From the NCBI RefSeq assembly GCF_036924515.1, contig NZ_JAZHRR010000001.1:3195001-3259000 (forward strand): 64,000 nucleotides of DNA, written 5' to 3'. Positions 53,138-60,280 of the stretch are shown here, piece by piece. The stretch is from Bradyrhizobium sp. AZCC 1610 (GTDB lineage Bacteria > Pseudomonadota > Alphaproteobacteria > Rhizobiales > Xanthobacteraceae). The translations under genes were made by a program, and so were the position numbers. Positions within the stretch are counted from its first letter, which is position 1, and each line of letters starts with the position of its first letter. Under the pieces are notes generated by a model. The model was given only the letters and a program-made list of their open reading frames with translations. It made no database searches and had not been told where the DNA came from.

Positions 53138-54003
53138 TGTGCTCTCCTTTCGTAGACAGGTTTGAATATCGGCATTGCTTTGTCTGTGACGTCCAAATCT
53201 TCGATTGACGTTTGCTGGCGCGGCAGAGTGGCGGGCCCGCCGAGGAATTGCGAATTGGCGGGACGACAAGCGCTGCCAGTCCCGGCAAGAAACGAGTCCA
53301 ACGCCTTCGATCAGAAGCGCCTGCTTCTGGCGGCAACTCCGGTCCTGCTTTCGAAGGTAACAACAACTTGAGAGGCTGTTGATGCTCAAGCCTCGCCCTG
53401 AGCGTGCCTTCACGATGCGGTGAAGGTTGCCGATCCGGTAGACGGACCAGTCGCCAGCTCAATCAGCTCGCGAGCCTGAGCGCGCGCTTGCTTTTGTGGC
53501 GGGCCGCAAGCGCGCTAACTAGATGTTGCCAGGCAACGTGCCCACAACCAAATGCCAAAGCCGCTTCGTCTTCCGCTCAACTCAGCCGATAAGCGAAAAC
53601 GGCATGCCAGCCTTGCCTTGGATGCCGGACTACGGGCGAGGGCAGTGATCGGCGGTTGTAGGGTCCAACGGGCTGTCCTCCGACTTCGACAGCTTCGAGG
53701 AGTTAGCCATCCTGCGCGAGCCTGCACCTGTAGGGAGCTGGCGCGATAGCTCGCTGCGATCTGGCATGACTTCGCGACCGACCTGACGTGCTAGGTCGTC
53801 GCATCGCGTCGATGCCCCGAATACTCCGTCCGACTGCTGAAGGCCCCACGGAAACCCTTTGCGCTGACAGTGAAAATTGGCGGCGAGCGCATGCGGCAGC
53901 GCGAGGCGACGCGGCTTACGTCCTCGTTTTGAAACTCATCCGAAGCCATGCGCGTATCAGTTTCCGGAAGGACAAATCGTGTTTTCCGGAAGGAGCAAAC
54001 CGT
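53138..54003. other. Intergenic region upstream of the gas-vesicle cluster
   Basis: Some 870 bases with only short, unconvincing ORFs. GC content is below that of the flanking genes in places. Near the right end, TTTCCGGAAGGA occurs twice (53961-53972 and 53983-53994), and the second copy includes the gvpA Shine-Dalgarno. The region should contain the gvp promoter; no firm -35/-10 was recognised. Confidence 0.5.
53961..53994 (+). promoter_or_regulatory. Duplicated palindromic motif before gvpA
   Basis: Two 12-base copies of TTTCCGGAAGGA with a 22-base period (two helical turns); each contains the 8-bp palindrome TTCCGGAA. The second overlaps the AGGAG that serves gvpA. It could be an operator pair or a duplicated translation signal. 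Confidence 0.45.
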
Positions 54004-54318
54004 ATGACTGGAATAGCAATGACTCAAACGCCTCAAGCAAACGGGGGCAGATTGTCGGGCGAGCTGTACAAAGTCGTTGAATTGATCCTGGACCGCGGGC
54101 TGGTCATCGACGTGTTCGTGCGCGTGTCGGTGATCGGCCTCGAGGTGGTCACCATCGATGCGCGCGTCGTCGTGGCCGGCGTCGATGCTTACCTGCGCTT
54201 CGCCGAGATGTGTGGCCGCCTCGAACTCACCGGCAGCAGCCCCCAGATCGGCCGCTCGCTGCCCGGCGACGCGCTGCCGCTCGAGCTACCCGGCCGGCCG
54301 CGCACGGAAATCGGCTGA
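54004..54318 (+). CDS. gvpA: Gas vesicle structural protein GvpA-like
   Basis: The ATG at 54004 follows AGGAG at eight bases. The 104-residue product has the GvpA core: LYKVVELILDRGLVIDVFVR, then VSVIGLEVVTIDARVVVAG and VDAYLRFAE, close to the classic [20 protein letters not shown] pattern. GvpA forms the ribbed protein wall of gas vesicles (known). The C-terminal 35 residues are an extra Pro/Gly-rich tail (PQIGRSLPGDALPLELPGRP). The Val-rich core fits GvpA better than GvpJ/S, which are also encoded here. It is the first gene of the cluster. Confidence 0.88.
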   Translation: MTGIAMTQTPQANGGRLSGELYKVVELILDRGLVIDVFVRVSVIGLEVVTIDARVVVAGVDAYLRFAEMCGRLELTGSSPQIGRSLPGDALPLELPGRPRTEIG

Positions 54319-54338
54319 CGCAACGGAAAGGATGACTG

Positions 54339-55073
54339 ATGAGTAGCTACGTCTACTGTGTCACGCGTGCCTCCCACCCACTACCGCTCGAAGGGGCGGT
54401 GGGGATGGGGGAGCACGCTCCCGCCCTCCGGCTCGTGCGCGAGCAGGATCTCGTCGCGGTGGTTAGCGACGCGCCGGAGAACTTGCGCGCGAAGCGGCGC
54501 GATCTGGTGAAGCACGATGCGATCATCGGACAGATCTACGCAGCCGGCACCGTGCTGCCGATGCGGTTCGGGATGGTCGCGCCCGACGACGAGGCCGTGC
54601 AGACGGAGCTTCGATCGGGGGCGCGTCGCTATAGCGAACTGCTGTCCCGGATCGATGGCCATGTCGAGCTCAACGTCAAAGGCATTCATGCGGAGGAAGC
54701 CCTTCTCCGCGACCTCTTGCTTCAGAACGACGAGTTACGTGCGCGGAATCACGCACTTCGCGCCGCAGACGGCGGCCGCCACCAGGACAAGGTGGCGTTC
54801 GGCGAGCACGTGGCCGCCGCCGTTGCGGAGCGGCGCGCGCGTGACGCAGGCCAGGTCATCGCCCGCCTGCAACCACATGCCGCGCAGATACGTCGGGGCC
54901 CGCCGGTCGACGGTTGCTTCGTCAACGTATCGTTCCTGGTGGCGTCCGGCGCCCGGGCGGACTTCGACGGTGCCCTGTCGCCGCTGCGCCGCGAGCTGCC
55001 CGGCTACGCAAGCGTCGAGTTGTACGGGCCCTTGCCGCCTTACAGCTTCGTCGGCAACGAAGCGGACGTGTGA
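54339..55073 (+). CDS. gvpF: Gas vesicle protein GvpF/GvpL family (first copy)
   Basis: A 244-residue protein starting MSSYVYCVTRASHPLPLEGA. Family features: VREQDLVAVVSDAPENLRAK, YAAGTVLPMRFGMVAPDDEA, RIDGHVELNVKGIHAEEALL and the ending ASVELYGPLPPYSFVGNEAD. GvpF is a minor wall-assembly protein binding GvpA (known). It lies 20 bases after gvpA and six before gvpG. A paralogue is the fifth gene of the cluster. Confidence 0.9.
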   Translation: MSSYVYCVTRASHPLPLEGAVGMGEHAPALRLVREQDLVAVVSDAPENLRAKRRDLVKHDAIIGQIYAAGTVLPMRFGMVAPDDEAVQTELRSGARRYSELLSRIDGHVELNVKGIHAEEALLRDLLLQNDELRARNHALRAADGGRHQDKVAFGEHVAAAVAERRARDAGQVIARLQPHAAQIRRGPPVDGCFVNVSFLVASGARADFDGALSPLRRELPGYASVELYGPLPPYSFVGNEADV

Positions 55074-55079
55074 GGGGCC

Positions 55080-55316
55080 GTGGCGGTGGGACTACTGTCG
55101 CATATCTTGTTGCTGCCGCTCGCGCCGGCCCGCTTCGCGCTGTGGACCATCGACCGGGTCGTCGACGCCGCTGCCGAACAGCATTGCGGCCCGGCAGCCA
55201 TCCGGCGCGAGCTGGCCGAGCTTTCGCGGCAACTGGATGAAGGGTTGATCGATGCCGAGGAATTCGATCGACGCGAGGACGAGCTCCTCGACCGGCTGGA
55301 CGAGGGACGAAAGTGA
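55080..55316 (+). CDS. gvpG: Gas vesicle protein GvpG
   Basis: A 78-residue protein starting at GTG: MAVGLLSHILLLPLAPARFA, then LWTIDRVVDAAAEQ and the acidic helix RRELAELSRQLDEGLIDAEE ending DRLDEGRK. This is the usual GvpG structure: a hydrophobic start and a charged coiled coil. It is an accessory protein for vesicle assembly (known). Its stop overlaps the next start by four bases (GTGA). Confidence 0.88.
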   Translation: MAVGLLSHILLLPLAPARFALWTIDRVVDAAAEQHCGPAAIRRELAELSRQLDEGLIDAEEFDRREDELLDRLDEGRK

Positions 55317-55651
55317 GGAATGATCGCATGATTGAATCTGATCGCATGATGGAGTGGCACGGACGCCAGGGTGCTTCGCCGAACCTGGCTGACATTCTGG
55401 AGCGGGTTCTGGACAAGGGGCTGATCATCGCCGGCGACATCAAGATCAACCTGCTCGACATCGAGCTTCTAACCATCAAGCTCCGGCTGTTGGTCGCGTC
55501 GGTGGACAAGGCCAAGGCGATGGGGATCGACTGGTGGGAGCGCGATCCGGCGCTTTCCCAGCCTCGGCCGCGGCAGCTCGCGGCCGAGAACGCGCGGTTG
55601 CGTAAGCAGATCAGGGCGCTGCAAACCGCCACTCTGGAGGCACGGCGATGA
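55313..55651 (+). CDS. gvpJ: Gas vesicle protein GvpJ-like
   Basis: A 112-residue GvpA-fold protein, GTG at 55313 or ATG at 55328. The core is NLADILERVLDKGLIIAGDI, KINLLDIELLTIKLRLLVAS and VDKAKAMGIDWWERDPALSQ. The DWWE-x-DP signature and a C-terminal helix (LAAENARLRKQIRALQTATL) are those of GvpJ proteins, minor components that shape the vesicle tips (known). It overlaps gvpG and gvpL by four bases each. Confidence 0.88.
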   Translation: MRNDRMIESDRMMEWHGRQGASPNLADILERVLDKGLIIAGDIKINLLDIELLTIKLRLLVASVDKAKAMGIDWWERDPALSQPRPRQLAAENARLRKQIRALQTATLEARR

Positions 55652-56433
55652 GCACGGCGAGCTATACATACGCGGTCGCGCGCCCGTTCAATCCAACCCA
55701 GGCGGCCGGTCTCGTCGGCGTCGACGGCGCCGCGATCCACCTGGTCCGCCACCAAGACCTGGTCGCCGTGGTTAGTCCGCTTGCACCTGCCGACGCCGAC
55801 GAGACCGCGCTGCGAGCCAGGCTGGAGACGCTGGCGGAGCTAGAGGTGATCGCACGTGCGCACCACAGGGTCGTGGCGGCGGTTGCCGCGTGCACACCAA
55901 CGCTGCCGTTCCGCCTCGCGACCGTTCACCGCACCGACGACCGCGTTGCGCAGTTGCTACGCCGGGAGTACCGGCGCTTCCGCGAGACGCTGGATCGATT
56001 CGCGCGCCGCGTGGAGGTGGGGGTGAAGATCTACGTGCAGCACGCGGGCGCATCTGCCGGCGCCATGTCCGTGGCTGAGAAAACCGACGGGTCCGGATCG
56101 GCGTGCGCGGGCAGGGACTACCTGCGCAACCGCCGCGAGCAGCGCGATCGACGCCAGCACGCGTGGCGGCGCGCAACCACTGCGGCCGAGCAGATGGACG
56201 CCGTTCTCGCCGGGCTTGCCGTCGATCGCCGCCTACACCGAACGCAGAGCGCCGAGCTGTCCGCTGCTTCAGGCGAAAATGTATTCAACGCAGCCTACCT
56301 GGTGGATGCCGGGCGCGCCGAAGAACTCGCCGCCCGTGCACAGCGGCTGGGCGCCGAAAATCCGCACGTGACGCTCGAGATCACGGGCCCCTGGCCGCCC
56401 TATTCGTTCGCCGCCAGCGAGGAGCGCACGTGA
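55648..56433 (+). CDS. gvpL: Gas vesicle protein GvpL/GvpF family (second copy)
   Basis: A 261-residue protein starting MSTASYTYAVARPFNPTQAA. Family features are HLVRHQDLVAVVSPL, CTPTLPFRLATVHRTDDRVA, RRVEVGVKIYVQHAGASAGA and the motif GRDYLRNRREQRDRRQHAWR. It ends TLEITGPWPPYSFAASEERT. It differs strongly from the first copy, so the two likely have distinct roles, as in actinobacterial clusters. Overlaps gvpJ and gvpS by four bases. Confidence 0.88.
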   Translation: MSTASYTYAVARPFNPTQAAGLVGVDGAAIHLVRHQDLVAVVSPLAPADADETALRARLETLAELEVIARAHHRVVAAVAACTPTLPFRLATVHRTDDRVAQLLRREYRRFRETLDRFARRVEVGVKIYVQHAGASAGAMSVAEKTDGSGSACAGRDYLRNRREQRDRRQHAWRRATTAAEQMDAVLAGLAVDRRLHRTQSAELSAASGENVFNAAYLVDAGRAEELAARAQRLGAENPHVTLEITGPWPPYSFAASEERT

Positions 56434-56627
56434 GCCCCGCCGCGTTCCCGGCCCGAGAGGTCGCACTAGTCGACCTGCTCGACCGGCTCCTGGCGGGTGG
56501 CATCGTGCTGGCCGGAGACATCACGCTGGCGATCGCCGACATCGACATGGTGCAGATCTCGCTTCGCGCTCTGATCACGTCGCTCGGCCAGACCACGCGA
56601 TCTGGCGCAGCGGAGCGAGACCAGTGA
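56430..56627 (+). CDS. gvpS: Gas vesicle protein GvpS/GvpM-like (short GvpA paralogue)
   Basis: A 65-residue protein starting at GTG 56430, overlapping gvpL by four bases. The whole sequence is a GvpA-fold core: REVALVDLLDRLLAGGIVLA, then GDITLAIADIDMVQISLRAL and ITSLGQ. GDITLAIADID with L/V-x-L-R-A-L-I-T-S is typical of GvpS/GvpM. It is a minor assembly protein (known for the family). It overlaps gvpK by four bases. Confidence 0.82.
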   Translation: MSPAAFPAREVALVDLLDRLLAGGIVLAGDITLAIADIDMVQISLRALITSLGQTTRSGAAERDQ

Positions 56628-56929
56628 GCGCCGGCGTCGCTGGACATGAGCCGGGGCCGCGCCAGCGCATTTCGATGGCGCCTGACACGGTCGAACGAGA
56701 TCTGGCCCGCCTGGTGCTCACCGTCGTGGAGTTGCTGCGTCAGCTCGTGGAGCGACAGGCGCTTCGTCGTGTCGACGAGGGCGGCTTGACCGAAGCGGAG
56801 GAGGAGCGCGTTGGCATGACGCTGATGCTTCTAGACAACCGCATATCGCGCCTGCGGGAGCACTTCGGGCTCGCCGCCGAGGACCTGAATATCGACCTGG
56901 GACCTCTCGGTCCGCTGCTTCCGCGTTGA
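56624..56929 (+). CDS. gvpK: Gas vesicle protein GvpK
   Basis: A 101-residue protein starting at GTG 56624. GvpK features are RDLARLVLTVVELLRQLVER, QALRRVDEGGLTEAEEERVG, MTLMLLDNRISRLREHFGL and the end EDLNIDLGPLGPLLP. GvpK is a conserved accessory protein (known). It is the last recognisable gene of the cluster. No gvpN or gvpO was seen before or after. Confidence 0.9.
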   Translation: MSAGVAGHEPGPRQRISMAPDTVERDLARLVLTVVELLRQLVERQALRRVDEGGLTEAEEERVGMTLMLLDNRISRLREHFGLAAEDLNIDLGPLGPLLPR

Positions 56930-57321
56930 GTTCCCTCAATCTAACGTCGAGCAAATTCTGCTGCGAAATTCCTAGACCTGAAGTGCACAGGGCGCCGTAA
57001 ATCCAGGCAGACTCAAAATAGAGCACCAATGACTCAGATCGAACCCGAAATGACAGGGCACGATATCCAAGCTGAATATCCGTAATTCGCATAAGGTATA
57101 TTATGGAATATCTATATCTACAATTAGATCAGATATTTAGGCGGATCTTCTAGCAAACCAGGCCAGCTTCGCGACCGTACGAGCGTTCGTTTGGCCCAAG
57201 CAATCCTGATCCGCCAAAGCCTGTGTTGCCGCCGCGTGCGGACGCTGCAATAAGCGCGAGCACGCTGATGACTCGCGACATCGGGGCATCGCAAGAACAA
57301 CAACCCTCAAGGGAGAACCCA
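56930..57321. other. AT-rich intergenic region between gvpK and the TRAP operon
   Basis: Nearly 400 bases with no credible gene. The part 57060-57150 is clearly AT-rich (for example ATTATGGAATATCTATATCT) compared with everything around it, as expected of a promoter region or an old insertion scar. The promoter of the TRAP operon should lie here. GGGAG at 57311 is its Shine-Dalgarno. Confidence 0.5.
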
Positions 57322-58341
57322 ATGAGTTTTTCACGACGCACGCTTCTCAAGGCATCCGCTGCGTCAGCGGTTTTGGGCGGCATTGGCGCGCCGTTGGTGG
57401 CGCGGGCCCAGACCGCGGAATTTACCTACAAGTACGCCAATAATCTTCCTGACGGACATCCCATGAACGCCCGCGCCAAGGAAATGGCGGCGGCGATCAA
57501 GGCCGAGACCAGCGGCCGGTTCGACCTGCAGATTTTCCCGAACAACCAGCTCGGTTCCGATACCGACATGTTGAGCCAAATTCGCTCGGGCGGCGTCGAG
57601 TTCTTCACGCTGTCAGGCCTGATTCTGGCCACGCTGGTGCCGGCGGCATCGATCAGCGGCATCGGCTTTGCGTTCCCGGACTACGACACGGTCTGGAAGG
57701 CCATGGACGGGGGCCTGGGAGCCCATATCCGGGGCGAGATCACCAAGGCGAACCTCGTGGTGATGGACAAGATCTGGGACAACGGCTTCCGGCAGACCAC
57801 GTCGTCGACCAAGCCGATCAACGGCCCTGATGACCTCAAGGGCTTCAAGATCCGCGTGCCGGTGTCGCCGCTCTGGACCTCCATGTTCAAGGCATTCGAT
57901 GCAGCGCCCGCCTCGATCAATTTCAGCGAAGTTTACTCCGCGCTGCAGACCAGGATCGTCGAGGGCCAGGAAAATCCGCTGGCGATCATCTCGACGGCGA
58001 AACTGTACGAAGTCCAGAAGTTCTGTTCGCTGACCAACCACATGTGGGATGGGTTCTGGTTCCTGGCGAACCGGCGCGCCTGGGAAAAGCTGCCTGAGGA
58101 TATCAGGACCATCGTCGCCAAGAACATCAATGCAGCGGCCGTCAAGGAGCGCGAGGACGTCGCCAAGCTGAATGCCGGGCTGCAACAGGAACTGGCCAGC
58201 AAGAGCCTGACCTTCAACCAGCCCAACGTGACGCCGTTCCGCGACAAACTGCGCTCCGCCGGCTTCTATGCGGAATGGAAAGGTAAATACGGCGACCTGG
58301 CCTGGGAGCTGCTTGAAAAGTCCGTCGGCAAGTTGTCGTAA
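57322..58341 (+). CDS. TRAP transporter substrate-binding protein (DctP family)
   Basis: The ATG at 57322 has GGGAG nearby; earlier in-frame residues from 57223 are discarded. The N-terminus MSFSRRTLLKASAASAVLGG is a Tat-like signal (SRRTLLK). DctP motifs include YKYANNLPDGHPMNARAKEM, DLQIFPNNQLGSDTDMLSQI, KIRVPVSPLWTSMFKAFDAA and EVYSALQTRIVEGQENPLAI, which contains the conserved Arg for carboxylates. The 339-residue protein delivers an organic acid to the membrane subunits encoded 11 bases downstream. Confidence 0.92.
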   Translation: MSFSRRTLLKASAASAVLGGIGAPLVARAQTAEFTYKYANNLPDGHPMNARAKEMAAAIKAETSGRFDLQIFPNNQLGSDTDMLSQIRSGGVEFFTLSGLILATLVPAASISGIGFAFPDYDTVWKAMDGGLGAHIRGEITKANLVVMDKIWDNGFRQTTSSTKPINGPDDLKGFKIRVPVSPLWTSMFKAFDAAPASINFSEVYSALQTRIVEGQENPLAIISTAKLYEVQKFCSLTNHMWDGFWFLANRRAWEKLPEDIRTIVAKNINAAAVKEREDVAKLNAGLQQELASKSLTFNQPNVTPFRDKLRSAGFYAEWKGKYGDLAWELLEKSVGKLS

Positions 58342-58352
58342 CGTCTGCCGTT

Positions 58353-60251
58353 ATGGCTCATGCCGAACTGAGTGAGGGCGTTGGCGGCGAGGCGGGGCAG
58401 TCCCCTCGCCGCCATCAGCTGCTGGCGTCGATCGAACATGCGCTGGGAATGTTGGTCGAGATTCCGGCCGCACTCCTTGTCATCGCCGAAATCGTCATCC
58501 TTTTTGCCGGCGTGGTGGCGCGCTATGCGCTGCACCGGCCGCTGATCTGGTCGGATGAACTGGCGTCAATCCTGTTCCTGTGGCTCGCCATGCTGGGCGC
58601 CGCGGTTGCGTTCCGCCGCGCCGAGCACATGCGGATGACGGCGGTGGTCGCCAGCGCGAAGCCCGCCATGCGTGCCTATCTCGATCTGGTGGCGACAGTC
58701 GCCGCGCTGGCGTTTCTGATTCTGATTGCCTGGCCGGCTTACGAATACGCCTACGAGGAAAGCTACATCACCACGCCGGCGCTGCAGATCACCAATATCT
58801 GGCGCGCTGCGGCGCTGCCGGTCGGCATCGCCCTGATGGCGCTGTTTGCCTTCCTGCGGCTGGCCCGATCGGGCAATGGTCGGACCATGGCGGCTGCGAT
58901 CCTGTCGGTCGCGCTTGTCATCGCGATCTTCTGGCTGCTCAGGGGCTCGCTCAAGCCGCTCGGCAATCTCAATTTGATCATCTTCTTTGTCGGCGTTGCC
59001 GGCTTCTGCGTCTTCGCCGGCGTGCCGATCGCGTTCGGGTTCGGGCTTGCGACCTATGGCTATCTGGCGCTGACCACGGGCACGCCGCTGATGGTGCTGG
59101 TCGGCCGCATGGACGAGGGCATGAGCCATCTCATCCTGTTGTCGGTGCCGCTGTTCGTCTTCCTCGGCCTGCTGATCGAGATGACCGGCATGGCGCGCGC
59201 CATGGTGGCGTTTCTGGCGAGCCTGCTGGGCCATGTCCGCGGCGGGCTGCATTACGTGCTGGTCGGGGCGATGTATCTGGTGTCGGGCATCTCGGGCTCC
59301 AAGGCTGCCGACATGGCCGCCGTGGCGCCGGTGCTGTTTCCGGAAATGAAGGCGCGGGGCGCCAAGCCGGGCGATCTGGTCGCCCTTCTCTCTGCGACCG
59401 GCGCGCAGACCGAGACCATTCCGCCGAGCCTCGTCCTCATCACCATCGGCTCGGTCACCGGCGTCTCGATCGCGGCGCTGTTCACCGGTGGCCTGTTGCC
59501 GGGCCTGGTGCTGGCGATCACGCTATCGGCTTTGGTGTGGTGGCGCTACCGGAGCGAGGACCTGCGGCATGTCACGCGCGCCAGTGGCGGCGAGATCGTC
59601 CGTGCGTTTCTCATCGCCCTGCCCGCCATCGCGCTGCCGTTCGTGATCCGCTACGCCGTGGTCGAAGGCATCGCGACCGCGACCGAGGTTTCCACCATCG
59701 GCATCGTCTATGCCTTCATCGTCGGCTACCTGATTTACGGCCTCTTGATCTACCGCAATTTCGACTGGCGGCGGATCATGCCAATGTTGGTCGAGACCGC
59801 ATGCCTGTCGGGTGCGATCCTGCTGATTATCGGCTGCGCCACCGGCATGGCCTGGGGCCTCACACAGTCCGGCTTTTCGCGGACGCTGGCGGCCGCCATG
59901 ACCGGCCTGCCCGGTGGATCGGCGACCTTCATCGCGGTGTCGATCGTGGCCTTCGTGATCCTGGGGAGCGTGCTCGAGGGCATCCCGGCGATCGTGCTGT
60001 TCGGGCCGCTATTGTTTCCGATCGCCCGTGCCGTGGGCGTCCACGAGGTCCATTATGCGATGATCGTTATTCTCGCGATGGGTATCGGGCTATTCGCGCC
60101 GCCCTTCGGAGTCGGCTATTATGCGGCTTGCGCCATCGGACGCGTCGATCCGGCCGAGGGTATCCGGCCGATCTGGGGCTACCTGCTGGCGCTGATGGTC
60201 GGCCTGATTATCGTGGCGATCTTCCCGTGGATATCGATCGGGTTCTTGTAA
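58353..60251 (+). CDS. TRAP transporter fused permease (DctQ-DctM)
   Basis: A 632-residue protein joining both membrane subunits. Residues 1-200 form the four-helix DctQ part (LIWSDELASILFLWLAMLGA with FRRAEHMRM). Residues 205-632 form the twelve-helix DctM part with GVPIAFGFGLATYGYLALTT, VSGISGSKAADMAAVAPVLF and ATGAQTETIPPSLVLITIGS. TRAP carriers use a sodium gradient to import dicarboxylates or related acids (known). A long ORF in another frame over this gene is a GC shadow. The acyl-CoA synthetase gene starts 29 bases downstream. Confidence 0.93.
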   Translation: MAHAELSEGVGGEAGQSPRRHQLLASIEHALGMLVEIPAALLVIAEIVILFAGVVARYALHRPLIWSDELASILFLWLAMLGAAVAFRRAEHMRMTAVVASAKPAMRAYLDLVATVAALAFLILIAWPAYEYAYEESYITTPALQITNIWRAAALPVGIALMALFAFLRLARSGNGRTMAAAILSVALVIAIFWLLRGSLKPLGNLNLIIFFVGVAGFCVFAGVPIAFGFGLATYGYLALTTGTPLMVLVGRMDEGMSHLILLSVPLFVFLGLLIEMTGMARAMVAFLASLLGHVRGGLHYVLVGAMYLVSGISGSKAADMAAVAPVLFPEMKARGAKPGDLVALLSATGAQTETIPPSLVLITIGSVTGVSIAALFTGGLLPGLVLAITLSALVWWRYRSEDLRHVTRASGGEIVRAFLIALPAIALPFVIRYAVVEGIATATEVSTIGIVYAFIVGYLIYGLLIYRNFDWRRIMPMLVETACLSGAILLIIGCATGMAWGLTQSGFSRTLAAAMTGLPGGSATFIAVSIVAFVILGSVLEGIPAIVLFGPLLFPIARAVGVHEVHYAMIVILAMGIGLFAPPFGVGYYAACAIGRVDPAEGIRPIWGYLLALMVGLIIVAIFPWISIGFL

Positions 60252-60280
60252 AGTCAAACTTTGTAGATGGGACACAGCCG

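Noticed and set aside
53404..53749. Small ORFs in the region before the gvp cluster
   Set aside because: They have no Shine-Dalgarno, atypical composition and overlap each other on opposite strands.
58580..60280. Long open frame overlapping the TRAP permease gene, continuous with the acyl-CoA synthetase frame (apparent 1116-residue protein)
   Set aside because: The first 570 codons are an Arg/Gly-rich shadow of the permease in another frame. The synthetase has its own ATG at 60281 and standard N-terminus.
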